From positions 1 through 64,000 of the forward strand of contig JAOFDG010000002.1 in NCBI GenBank assembly GCA_028033615.1: a stretch of 64,000 bases of DNA, in the 5' to 3' direction. Each line of letters opens with the position of its first letter. Within the stretch, counting starts at the first letter, position 1. Shown here piece by piece: positions 37,188-45,823 of this stretch. Source of the stretch: Verrucomicrobiales bacterium. GTDB taxonomy: Bacteria; Verrucomicrobiota; Verrucomicrobiia; Verrucomicrobiales; DEV007. Made by a program: the position numbers and the translations under genes. The notes under the pieces are model-generated. The model did no database searches. It saw only the letters and a list, made by a program, of their open reading frames with translations, and was not told the origin of the DNA.

Positions 37188-39050
37188 ATGTCACTCTTAA
37201 GATCCATGGCAACAGTGAGCGGATTTACCGCTCTAAGCAGAATACTTGGATTCGTTAGAGATATCTTTATGGGATATTTTCTAGGAACCGGTCATGCCGC
37301 AGATGCTTTTTTTGCCGCATTTAAATTCCCAAACATATTTAGAAGAATTTTCGGAGAGGGTGCATTTAACTCTGCTTTTGTTCCATTATTTAGTAAGGAA
37401 TTAACATCAAAAGGACAAAAAGAGGCAATTCGTTTTGCCAGTCAAACTTTCTCTATTTTAACAATTGTTCTTCTTTTGATGACCGTCATAGCAATTCCAT
37501 TGATGAGCTGGATAACAATGGTACACGCACCTGGTTTCAAAGCTGCAAAAACTTTACAAGCGGATAAAAATTTCTTAGGCGAGGCAACTCCCTTCAACAT
37601 TAAAATCAAAGGGTCAAAAAATATCTACTTTCTCATTAACGATAAGAAAAATATAGAAATAAATGACTTGGTTGTAACCGGAAAAAATCAGGAAAAATTA
37701 ATCTTATTTAATGAATTAAAATGGGTAAACGAAGAAGGAAAATGGATAAAAAAATTAGCTTTACCAAAGGAAAACAACTTCACACACGTCAAAGGCAGGG
37801 CAATCATAAAATCATCTGAGGATGTCGATACAAGTTTAAAGATTTATAGGAATCATCCTGATACATTTAGCCTCACTGTTACACTATCCAAAATAACATT
37901 CATTTATCTCCTCTGCATGGCATTAGTTGCTCATCTTAGCGGAGTATTAAATACAGTGAAAATTTTCGGGATGCCGGCCGCGGCTCCAATTCTACTAAAT
38001 ATGACCTTTTTGATAGGGTTACTTGTTTTTTCTGGAGTTTCTGGAATTAAGGGAGACTCAGTAAAATACGCAAACGTTGCAGCATGGTGCGTTTTTATTG
38101 CAGGGTTTTTACAATTAGGAGCTCTATACTTGACCTGTCTTCGAAAGGGGCTTCGCATCAAATTATGCAAGCCTAAAATCAGCCCACAAATTAAGAAACT
38201 TTTTCTTCTTATGGGACCCGGGGTTTTGGCGGCAGGAATACAGCAAATCAATCTTCTTGTAGGAAGTGTTATAGCCTCTTTTAGAGAAGGTGCTATTTCG
38301 TACTTATATTACTCTGAAAGAGTTTATCAACTACCATTAGGAATCATAGGAGTTGGACTCGGTGTTATACTCTTACCAGAAGTCACAAAAAGATTAAGGA
38401 GAGGCGATGAAAACGGAGCAATTAAAAGTATGAATAGAGGAGTAGAGCTTGCAATGCTCTTGACTATTCCAGCATCGGTTGCACTCATTCTGATTCCCTA
38501 TCCAATAATTTCCACTCTTTTTCAACATGGAGCTTTTACAAAGGAAGATGCAACATTGACTGCATTTGCATTAGCTGGATTTGCATTAGGCATACCCGGA
38601 TACGTGCTAGTTAAAGTTTTACAACCTGGATACTTTGCTAGAGAAAATACAAAAACTCCAATGCTTATAGCAGGGGTAACGGTTATTGTGAATATCGTTT
38701 TTTCACTTATTCTATTTGGACCACTTGGTCACATTGGCATTGCGATTTCAACAAGTATATCGGCTTGGGTTAATGTAACTCTACTGATGTACGGCTTAAA
38801 AAATTTCTGGAAACCTGACAACAGATTAAAATCCCGATTACCTCGCATCCTAATGGCAAGTTTAATCATGGGATTATCAATAGGGATTATAAATCAATAT
38901 TTAGAGGGAATGTTTGGCCAGGGATTTTGGCTAAGGATAACCGGCTTATTAATCTTATTAGTCTCCGGAACTGCGATTTATTTTTTTGCAGTCATTAAGT
39001 TGAAGGCTTCAAGTCTAAAAGAACTTAAGGAGGAATTCAGAAAATCATGA
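37188..39050 (+). CDS. murJ: Lipid II flippase MurJ (MviN) with extra inserted domain
   Basis: 620 residues from ATG 37188; an upstream in-frame ATG at 37119 overlaps sua5 and adds nothing conserved. The MOP-superfamily core is clear: TVSGFTALSRILGFVRDIFMGYFLGTG, FRRIFGEGAFNSAFVPLF, and PGVLAAGIQQINLLVGSVIASF. MurJ flips lipid II to the periplasm for peptidoglycan synthesis. Between the conserved VHAPGF after TM3 and the next helix (KITFIYLLCMALVAHLSGVLN) lies an extra soluble stretch of about 100 residues (about 118-222), strongly beta-like, which makes the protein longer than the usual 510-530. By topology it would lie outside the cytoplasm. Confidence 0.95.
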   Translation: MSLLRSMATVSGFTALSRILGFVRDIFMGYFLGTGHAADAFFAAFKFPNIFRRIFGEGAFNSAFVPLFSKELTSKGQKEAIRFASQTFSILTIVLLLMTVIAIPLMSWITMVHAPGFKAAKTLQADKNFLGEATPFNIKIKGSKNIYFLINDKKNIEINDLVVTGKNQEKLILFNELKWVNEEGKWIKKLALPKENNFTHVKGRAIIKSSEDVDTSLKIYRNHPDTFSLTVTLSKITFIYLLCMALVAHLSGVLNTVKIFGMPAAAPILLNMTFLIGLLVFSGVSGIKGDSVKYANVAAWCVFIAGFLQLGALYLTCLRKGLRIKLCKPKISPQIKKLFLLMGPGVLAAGIQQINLLVGSVIASFREGAISYLYYSERVYQLPLGIIGVGLGVILLPEVTKRLRRGDENGAIKSMNRGVELAMLLTIPASVALILIPYPIISTLFQHGAFTKEDATLTAFALAGFALGIPGYVLVKVLQPGYFARENTKTPMLIAGVTVIVNIVFSLILFGPLGHIGIAISTSISAWVNVTLLMYGLKNFWKPDNRLKSRLPRILMASLIMGLSIGIINQYLEGMFGQGFWLRITGLLILLVSGTAIYFFAVIKLKASSLKELKEEFRKS

Positions 39051-39128
39051 TTCTACCTATTTCCCCTAAAACTTAAACAACACATGAATTAATCTGATTC
39101 CTCTCTTTACATTACGTTCACTTTTCAC

Positions 39129-39983
39129 TTGGTTTACGAGGTGAGCCTGAAGGTCATTAAATCGATCAAAGAAATAACTAACTGGGGTTTGTCTCAGCCA
39201 GTTATACTTGTGCCCACGATGGGCGCTTTACACGATGGGCATCGAAAACTCATAAGAGAGGGTAATGCTATTAAAGGCAATAAAGGGACACTAATAGTTT
39301 CGATTTATCTAAATCCCATTCAATTCAATGACCCTAAGGATCTTGATAAGTATCCTCGTACATTTGATACAGACTATAAAGTTTGTGAAGAAGAAGGTGC
39401 TGACTTAATATTTGCTCCATCAGATGCAGAAATGTATCTTAACTCATCCTCCGTAAAAGTAAGTGAAAACAAGCTCGCCAGAGAACTCTGTGGCTCAAAA
39501 CGACCAGGACATTTCGATGGCGTATGCACTGTAGTGACAAAGCTTTTTAATTTAATTAAACCCAAAATCGCAATCTTTGGGAAAAAAGATTATCAACAAC
39601 TATCCATCATTCGGCAACTCGTTACCGACCTAAACTATTCAATAGAAATTATAGCTATTGAAACTCAAAGAGAACAGAGCGGCTTAGCGATGAGCTCAAG
39701 AAATGAGCAGCTTAATGAAATAGAAAAAGAAAAATCTTCAGTGATTTATGAGGCCCTAGAAGCCATGGCAAAAAGTGGAGAATCTAAATCTAAAAATCTC
39801 ATAAGATTAGGTAAATCCATCATAGATAAGGAGTCTCAAATAATCGAAATTGATTACTTGGAAGTAGTAGACAGGTCTAATATGGCAAAATTGGAGATTA
39901 TAGATCGCCCTGCTTTGGTCGCGATTGCGGTTTTCATTGGAAAAACACGATTAATTGATAACATTGAGATCAATTTTGAGTAA
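39129..39983 (+). CDS. panC: Pantothenate synthetase
   Basis: 284 residues from TTG 39129; a GTG at 39141 is an equally reasonable start. The nucleotidyltransferase motif VPTMGALHDGHRKL contains the HxGH-like signature, and the sequence continues with SIYLNPIQFNDPKDLDKYPR, KRPGHFDGVCTVVTKLFN, FGKKDYQQL and GLAMSSRNEQL (KMSKS-equivalent). It condenses pantoate and beta-alanine using ATP, the last step of pantothenate synthesis. It follows murJ by 78 bases and precedes nadB by 66; the shared direction suggests but does not prove an operon. Confidence 0.95.
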   Translation: MVYEVSLKVIKSIKEITNWGLSQPVILVPTMGALHDGHRKLIREGNAIKGNKGTLIVSIYLNPIQFNDPKDLDKYPRTFDTDYKVCEEEGADLIFAPSDAEMYLNSSSVKVSENKLARELCGSKRPGHFDGVCTVVTKLFNLIKPKIAIFGKKDYQQLSIIRQLVTDLNYSIEIIAIETQREQSGLAMSSRNEQLNEIEKEKSSVIYEALEAMAKSGESKSKNLIRLGKSIIDKESQIIEIDYLEVVDRSNMAKLEIIDRPALVAIAVFIGKTRLIDNIEINFE

Positions 39984-40049
39984 TATTATTACCAATTTAA
40001 TAATATAAATTCCGGCGATATTTTTATAGCTAATCAATAAAACACTTTA

Positions 40050-41648
40050 ATGATCGAGTATGATTACGTAGTCGTGGGAACCGGAGTTTCTGGTCTAAGT
40101 TTCGCTTTAAGAGCAGCGAAACATGGAAGAGTTGCAGTAATCACCAAAAGAAAATCTGAAAACTCCAATACTTCTTGGGCTCAAGGTGGGATATGCTGCG
40201 TCGCCGATAAAGAAGATTCATTCGAATCACATATCGCTGATACGATTGGGGCAGGAGCTGGACTCTGTAATAAAGAAGTGGTTCGCAAGATCGTCGAATC
40301 AGCACCTGATGCTATTGAGGATATGGTCAATCTTGGGGTAGAATTTGACAAAACCTCAACCGGAGAATTTGAGTTAGGAAAAGAAGGCGGTCACACTCAA
40401 AGAAGAATACTTCATTCAAAAGATACAACTGGGAAAGAAATATCAGAAAATTTAATTAGCTCTGCCAAAAAATCTGAACAAATTGATATATTTGAGCATC
40501 ATTTTGCAATTGATGTTATCACAAAAGAGAAGTTAGGCATTAAAGAAAATAACGAAGTAGTTGGAATCTATGTGCTAGATGAAACTAAAGCTAAAATTTT
40601 AACCTTCAGAACTAAAAACGTAATTCTTAGTACTGGAGGATGCGGAAGGGTTTACTTATACACGACAAATCCTGACATCGCCACAGGTGACGGGTTAGCA
40701 ATGGCTTACAGAGCAGGAGCAGAAATAGCAAATATGGAATTTATCCAATTTCATCCTACTTGCTTATATCATCATGAACTAAAAAACTTTCTCATTTCAG
40801 AGGCCGTCCGAGGAGAAGGGGGCAAACTAATAGGTAAAAACGGTAAGGAGTTCATGCATTATTATGATGTACGTGGATCTCTTGCCCCTAGAGACATAGT
40901 AGCCAGGGCTATAGATCATGAGATTAAAAGGACTGGTGAACCGTGTGTTTACGTTGACATAAGCCATAAATCTAAAGAGTACATTGCAGGTCGTTTTCCA
41001 AATATTTACAAAACTTGTTTGTCTGTAAATATTGATCCCTCCAATGACCCCATACCTGTTGTGCCTGCTGCGCACTATCAGTGCGGTGGAGTCAAAACAT
41101 CTATAGATGGTCAGACTTCAATTAAAGGACTATATGCAATTGGAGAAGTTGCCTGTACTGGCCTTCATGGAGCTAATAGACTAGCCTCAAATTCTCTTCT
41201 CGAGGGCGCAGTGATGGCAGCGCGAGCAGCAGAACATATGACCCTCCAAAATAAAGAGGAGAAACAAAAATTTGAGGATTTAATGATTCCTGATTGGACC
41301 AGTGGTGAAGCCGAAGATGTAGACGAATTAGTAGTAATTTATCACAACTGGGATGAGATTAGGCGTTTAATGTGGGATTATGTATCAATAGTTAGAACAA
41401 ATAAAAGATTAAAAAGAGCAGCGACGAGATTACAAAATTTAAGTAAAGAGGTGCAAGAGTTTTACTGGAATTTTAAAATTTGTAGTGAACTTCTAGAATT
41501 AAGAAATCTTGTTGAGACAGCTTCACTAATTGTTCGATGCGCTCAAAGAAGAGAAGAGAGCCGAGGATTACATTACACTCTCGACTTCCCTGATATTGAT
41601 GATAGCAAAATTGTAAATGACACTTTCATAAGTTTACAAAAACATTAA
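40050..41648 (+). CDS. nadB: L-aspartate oxidase
   Basis: 532 residues. The FAD-binding motif DYVVVGTGVSGLSFAL begins the protein. NTSWAQGGICCV, KEGGHTQRRILHSKD, TGGCGRVYLYTTNP, MEFIQFHPTCLYH, RGEGGKLI and ANRLASNSLLEGAVMAARAA are all typical of NadB and separate it from succinate dehydrogenase. It oxidises L-aspartate to iminoaspartate, the first step of de novo NAD synthesis; NadA and NadC are not in this window. The stop lies 15 bases from the convergent ABC transporter. Confidence 0.96.
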   Translation: MIEYDYVVVGTGVSGLSFALRAAKHGRVAVITKRKSENSNTSWAQGGICCVADKEDSFESHIADTIGAGAGLCNKEVVRKIVESAPDAIEDMVNLGVEFDKTSTGEFELGKEGGHTQRRILHSKDTTGKEISENLISSAKKSEQIDIFEHHFAIDVITKEKLGIKENNEVVGIYVLDETKAKILTFRTKNVILSTGGCGRVYLYTTNPDIATGDGLAMAYRAGAEIANMEFIQFHPTCLYHHELKNFLISEAVRGEGGKLIGKNGKEFMHYYDVRGSLAPRDIVARAIDHEIKRTGEPCVYVDISHKSKEYIAGRFPNIYKTCLSVNIDPSNDPIPVVPAAHYQCGGVKTSIDGQTSIKGLYAIGEVACTGLHGANRLASNSLLEGAVMAARAAEHMTLQNKEEKQKFEDLMIPDWTSGEAEDVDELVVIYHNWDEIRRLMWDYVSIVRTNKRLKRAATRLQNLSKEVQEFYWNFKICSELLELRNLVETASLIVRCAQRREESRGLHYTLDFPDIDDSKIVNDTFISLQKH

Positions 41649-41669
41649 CTATAATTCTATAGATTATAG
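41649..41669. terminator. AT-rich dyad between convergent nadB and ABC exporter
   Basis: Arms CTATAAT (41649-41655) and ATTATAG (41663-41669) are perfectly inverted, with TCTATAG between. It sits exactly in the 15-base gap between the convergent stops. It is AT-only and lacks a T-run, so at best it is a weak bidirectional terminator. Confidence 0.25.
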
Positions 41670-43583
41670 ATCGTAATCAGAAGAAGGATCCATACCTTGA
41701 CCAAACTGCATATCATACAATCTCTTGTACACTAAAGAATTATTTAATAGCTCTTGATGACCTCCAATAGAAGTTACTCTTCCATTTTCCATAACAACTA
41801 TTTTATCAGCGCTTAAAATTGTTGAGAGCCTATGAGCAATAGCAATCGTTGTCTTTCCATTTGAAAGTTTTTTAATCGCTTCTTGGATTACTTTTTCTGA
41901 TCGAGAATCAAGGGCCGAAGTAGCTTCATCTAACAACAAAATTGGAGCATCTCTTAGAATTGCCCTCGCAATACTAATTCTTTGTTTTTGTCCACCAGAG
42001 AGTTTATCACCTTTGTCTCCTACGACACTCTGATATCCATTTGCTTGAGCCTCAATAAATTCATGAGCATGAGCCATCTTGGCGGCTTCAATGACCTCTT
42101 CATCAGTAGCATCTAATTGACCATATCTAATATTTTCCATTATAGTATCATGAAAAAGAAATGTACTCTGATTAACTACTCCAATATTATCACGTAATGA
42201 GGACTGACTAATATTTCGAATGTCTGTTCCATCAATTTTTATAATGCCTTTAGTGGGATCATAAAAGCGTAGAATAAGAGAAAATAATGTACTTTTCCCA
42301 GCTCCACTCTCTCCAACTAATGCATAATTTTTACCAGCCTCAACGGTGAAATTGATACCCTCAACAGCGTATGATTCATTATCGTAAGAGTGACTTACCT
42401 CCTCAAAAAATATCTCACCGTTACATTCATTCATCTCAACGGCTTTTTGTTGATCAGTGACAGATGGCGCTCTATCCATCATCTTAAAGACTTTTGCTGT
42501 AGCCGCTAGAGACTTTTGTAATAAGACCGAAATTCTGCTCATTGTTTTAGCTGGAGGATACAGAAGCACGAGACCGGCATTAAGGGCTAGGAACTTTCCT
42601 GGGCCACCTGAACCAGGGAAAAATGAGCAATAGACGAGTGCCGCCCCTACTCCAAAAGACGCAACAACTTCAACGAGTGGACTGACAATCTCCATAGCTT
42701 TTCGCCAACGCATGATAAAAGTCATCATTTTTGAATTAGCCAACACAAACTTATCGACTTCATACTCTTCTCTGGAATGACTCTTAACAACCTGAATTCC
42801 AGAAATAGCTTCCTGCATTACGACCATCATTTTTTCAGCCTGCTCTTCTTCTTTGCCTCCAGATTTCCTAACTCTTTTACTAGCTAGAATAACTGGCAAA
42901 ATGCATAGTGGAAAAAGCACGAGAGCGCAAAGAGCAAACTTCCAGTCAATATAAAATATTGCAGCGACTGCAGAAACAATTGCTATAGGTTGCTTCACAA
43001 TATCACTTGAGGCAGTTGTTAACGTTTCCTGAGCAAGTCTTGTCTGATTAAAAACAGTCTGCATGATCTCACCCCCCTTTCTCTGGTTAAAATAGTCTAG
43101 AGATTGCCCCATTAACCTACGGTACAATTTTATTCTTATATCACTAAGAATTCGCAAACTGCACCACAACATATAATAAGCATTTAAATAACCACACAAA
43201 CCTCGTGCCACCATGATTGTTGGTATAAGAAGAGCAACTAAAAGTATTTCGGTATTGAATACAGATACCGATTCTGAGTTTTTCTGAAGAACTTTTTCAA
43301 CTATTTTAAAAGAGTCCTTAGCTTGTTCAAAATCTACATTTGGCACTTTAGATTTAATTTTTTCAAAATCATCCAAGCTTTTACTGGAACCAAATACCAC
43401 ATTAGTGACATTATTTATAACCAACACCATTACCCCGTTTACAACCCCATAAAGAGCACCAAATATAATACCAAATGCAAACCTCCATTTATATGGTTTG
43501 AGGTAACTCGCCAATCGTTTGTAAAGAACCATCATTGATCCTTCAGCCAAATCGGTCATTTCCTGATTTGATTTTTTATTCAT
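41664..43583 (-). CDS. ABC exporter, MsbA-like (TMD-NBD half-transporter)
   Basis: 639 residues from ATG 43583; a TTG at 43604 would add seven. An N-terminal six-helix exporter domain (about residues 20-370, with an extended first periplasmic loop of about 50 residues, DFEKIKSKVPNVDFEQAKDS) is followed by an ATPase domain with Walker A GESGAGKST, signature LSGGQKQR, Walker B ILLLDEATSALDS and the H-loop IAIAHRLS. The domain order is that of MsbA/BmrA-type homodimeric exporters, which move lipids or drugs outward. MsbA (lipid A-core export) is a likely role in a diderm, but cannot be separated from other exporters by sequence here. Confidence 0.88.
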   Translation of the reverse strand: MNKKSNQEMTDLAEGSMMVLYKRLASYLKPYKWRFAFGIIFGALYGVVNGVMVLVINNVTNVVFGSSKSLDDFEKIKSKVPNVDFEQAKDSFKIVEKVLQKNSESVSVFNTEILLVALLIPTIMVARGLCGYLNAYYMLWCSLRILSDIRIKLYRRLMGQSLDYFNQRKGGEIMQTVFNQTRLAQETLTTASSDIVKQPIAIVSAVAAIFYIDWKFALCALVLFPLCILPVILASKRVRKSGGKEEEQAEKMMVVMQEAISGIQVVKSHSREEYEVDKFVLANSKMMTFIMRWRKAMEIVSPLVEVVASFGVGAALVYCSFFPGSGGPGKFLALNAGLVLLYPPAKTMSRISVLLQKSLAATAKVFKMMDRAPSVTDQQKAVEMNECNGEIFFEEVSHSYDNESYAVEGINFTVEAGKNYALVGESGAGKSTLFSLILRFYDPTKGIIKIDGTDIRNISQSSLRDNIGVVNQSTFLFHDTIMENIRYGQLDATDEEVIEAAKMAHAHEFIEAQANGYQSVVGDKGDKLSGGQKQRISIARAILRDAPILLLDEATSALDSRSEKVIQEAIKKLSNGKTTIAIAHRLSTILSADKIVVMENGRVTSIGGHQELLNNSLVYKRLYDMQFGQGMDPSSDYDL

Positions 43584-43748
43584 GAACTTGGCTTCCACAG
43601 CCAATGCTCTGAACCGTTAGCACGTTTCCCGCAATTAGTCGATGAATCCAAAGTATTTACAATTTAAGAAATCCTAAGCATGTATGATAAGATTACATCA
43701 AGACAAAACAATAAATAGGTATTAATCTGATGTTTATAGCCTTATTTA

Positions 43749-44972
43749 ATGATCTTATTAAACTCATATATGAGTGAAAATTTAAATTGTATGAATATTA
43801 CTCTCCTAAAAACTCAAGAGTCTTTGAAAGCAATTAAATTAATTTTACTGGGACAGTTTTTGATTTTTTTTAATATTTCAACACAAGCTCAAGAAATAAA
43901 AAGAACCTCCATTTTTGATCAATGGGATAAAAATAAGGATGGAGAGTTACAACTCGAAGAGCTTCCAACAAACGCTAAGCCTAATTTCAAAAAGGCAGAC
44001 CAGAATAATGACGGAGCAGTTTCTAGAAAAGAAGATGAACTCTTCCGCTCAAACTCAAGAAAATCTAGAAGGATAAATCGAAACGAGAAAACTCGAGACC
44101 ATAGTGAACATTTAAAGATTGAGACTAATATTTTTTATGCGGAAAATAAGAATTTACGACAAAGCCTTGATTTAATCATTCCCAAAAAAAGAACGAGTAA
44201 AAAGCTCCCTGTGATTGTTTATATTCACGGCGGTGCATGGAAAGCGGGTAACAAAGAACAAGGGTTAATACATCTGATTCCTTATGTGGAATCAGGTAAT
44301 TACATAGGCGCAAGCATCGGCTACAGATTATCCTCAGAATCCAAATGGCCTAATCAAATATATGATTGCAAGGCAGCCGTACGATGGATCAGGGGGCACG
44401 CCAAGCAGTATGGTATAGATGCTGATAGAATTGGAGCAATGGGTCATTCTGCAGGAGGTCATCTGGTATCAATGTTAGGAACTAGCTCCGGAATTAAAGC
44501 CCTTGAGGGGTCATTAGGAAATTACGAAAAACACTCCAGCAATGTAAATTGTGTAGTGAATTTCTTTGGTCCATCTGCATTTCTTGAGATGTCAAAATTT
44601 CCAAGTAAAATCGATCATGATGCTGCAGAATCGCCTGAGTCTCAACTTATTGGGGGCGCTCTACCTGAAAATAAAAAAAATGCAAAATTAGCTTCACCCA
44701 TTTATCATGTGAGCAAAGGTGATATCCCTTTTATGCACATACACGGAACAAATGATCAGCTCGTTCCTTATAATCAATCTGTAATATTTAACAAAAAACT
44801 TTTAAAAGAAGGTTGTGAATCTGTTTTGATCACCATTGAAAATGGAGGTCATGGAGGTTTTAAAAATGAAAAAATAAAAATACTAACTAAAAAATTTTTT
44901 GATAAACATCTTCGGAATTTTAGCTTAGAAATTAAAGAACAAACATTAAAGCAATTCAATTCTTCTGATTAG
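43749..44972 (+). CDS. Exported alpha/beta-hydrolase (BD-FAE-like esterase) with EF-hand pair
   Basis: 407 residues; alternative ATGs at 43770 and 43791 would give a tidier signal peptide (the hydrophobic stretch ends at STQAQ). After the signal come two EF-hand loops, DKNKDGELQLEE and DQNNDGAVSRKED, probably calcium-binding. The catalytic domain begins about residue 125: VIVYIHGGAWKAGNKEQG (oxyanion HGG), nucleophile in GHSAGGHLVSM, Asp in HGTNDQLVP and His in ENGGHGG. This is the BD-FAE-like/acetyl-esterase pattern, so it probably removes acyl groups from polysaccharides outside the cell. Followed by rlmB after 15 bases. Confidence 0.87.
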   Translation: MILLNSYMSENLNCMNITLLKTQESLKAIKLILLGQFLIFFNISTQAQEIKRTSIFDQWDKNKDGELQLEELPTNAKPNFKKADQNNDGAVSRKEDELFRSNSRKSRRINRNEKTRDHSEHLKIETNIFYAENKNLRQSLDLIIPKKRTSKKLPVIVYIHGGAWKAGNKEQGLIHLIPYVESGNYIGASIGYRLSSESKWPNQIYDCKAAVRWIRGHAKQYGIDADRIGAMGHSAGGHLVSMLGTSSGIKALEGSLGNYEKHSSNVNCVVNFFGPSAFLEMSKFPSKIDHDAAESPESQLIGGALPENKKNAKLASPIYHVSKGDIPFMHIHGTNDQLVPYNQSVIFNKKLLKEGCESVLITIENGGHGGFKNEKIKILTKKFFDKHLRNFSLEIKEQTLKQFNSSD

Positions 44973-44987
44973 CTTATCTTTCTTAAA

Positions 44988-45566
44988 ATGCACAAAGGAT
45001 CCAGAGCAAAAGGGAATCGCAAACATTCCCACAGCAAAGATTATAGTAAAACCGGTAAGAGAAAAGCTTCACGCGAAGATGAGCTTCTAACCATCTTGAA
45101 ACTCAAAAAAGATCCAATAGTTCTAATTTTGGATCACGTCCAAGATCCTCACAATTTGGGCGCATGCCTGCGAACTGCTGACGGCGCCGGCTGTTCGGCA
45201 GTAATCGCTCCCAAGGATCGTTCTTCTCCACTAAATGAAACGGTTAGAAGAATTGCATGCGGGGCTGCAGAATCGATTCCATACATCCAGGTTACCAATC
45301 TTGCGAGAACAATGAAAATTATGAAAGATGAAGGCTTTTGGTTAGTTGGAACCTCAGATAACGCGGACCAATCAATTTATGAAATAGATTTGAAAGGAAA
45401 AGTAGGAATCATCATGGGAGCAGAGGGGAAAGGATTACGCAGGCTAACGGAAGAGAAATGTGATTTTCTTGGCAAGCTGCCTATGATGGGATCCGTGGAA
45501 TGCCTTAATGTATCGGTTGCCACAGGAATTACCTTATATGAAGCGGTCCGACAGAGAAATCCGTAA
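44988..45566 (+). CDS. rlmB: RlmB-like 23S rRNA 2'-O-methyltransferase, short form
   Basis: 192 residues. The SpoU (SPOUT) catalytic domain is complete: LILDHVQDPHNLGACLRTAD, NETVRRIACGAAES, GIIMGAEGKGLRRL and CLNVSVATGITLYEAVRQR, the three family motifs with the knot. The N-terminal L30e-like substrate domain of E. coli RlmB (243 residues) is missing. In its place is a 35-residue highly basic tail (KGSRAKGNRKHSHSKDYSKT). The E. coli enzyme methylates G2251 of 23S rRNA; specificity here is inferred. Confidence 0.85.
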   Translation: MHKGSRAKGNRKHSHSKDYSKTGKRKASREDELLTILKLKKDPIVLILDHVQDPHNLGACLRTADGAGCSAVIAPKDRSSPLNETVRRIACGAAESIPYIQVTNLARTMKIMKDEGFWLVGTSDNADQSIYEIDLKGKVGIIMGAEGKGLRRLTEEKCDFLGKLPMMGSVECLNVSVATGITLYEAVRQRNP

Positions 45567-45739
45567 TCTATCTAAAGGAATTTAAGACAAAACGCTATTT
45601 TTTTCGCCTAAAAATATAGGCTGAACAGCACATTACTAATTCATTATTAATGGTTTACAATAAAAAAACATCAAATAATCGCTACAATCTGTATAATTTC
45701 TCAAAAAATGAAAAAGAATAGAAGTATTGTGATTTTAAG

Positions 45740-45768
45740 TTGTTTTTATGCAATAAAATAGCTATTAA
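45740..45768 (+). promoter_or_regulatory. Possible sigma-70 promoter of envelope cluster
   Basis: TTGTTT (45740-45745) and TATTAA (45763-45768) are separated by 17 bases, 55 bases upstream of the first coiled-coil gene. They lie in a 257-base AT-rich gap after rlmB that holds nothing else I can name except a small GCCTA/TAGGC hairpin at 45606-45621. AT-richness makes chance matches likely. Confidence 0.3.
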
Positions 45769-45799
45769 TACCTTTTTAATAATTTTATAAATCCCTGTC

Positions 45800-45807
45800 A
45801 CCCCTCA
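45800..45807 (+). promoter_or_regulatory. Leader motif ACCCCTCA, copy 1
   Basis: ACCCCTCA ends 16 bases before the first coiled-coil gene's ATG. The same octamer occurs at nearly the same distance before the second paralogue. It could be a shared mRNA or DNA element of the cluster. Confidence 0.3.
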
Positions 45808-45823
45808 GCAATTCATAACCGCC

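Noticed and set aside
43605-43748. Distant ACATCA/TGATGT repeat in the divergent gap before the EF-hand esterase
   Set aside because: Only 6-bp arms with about 28 bases between them; expected by chance in AT-rich DNA.
45567-45823. Possible small RNA or tRNA in the 257-base gap
   Set aside because: The region is strongly AT-rich, with no cloverleaf, T-loop motif or stable long stem; the only hairpin is a 5-bp GCCTA/TAGGC.
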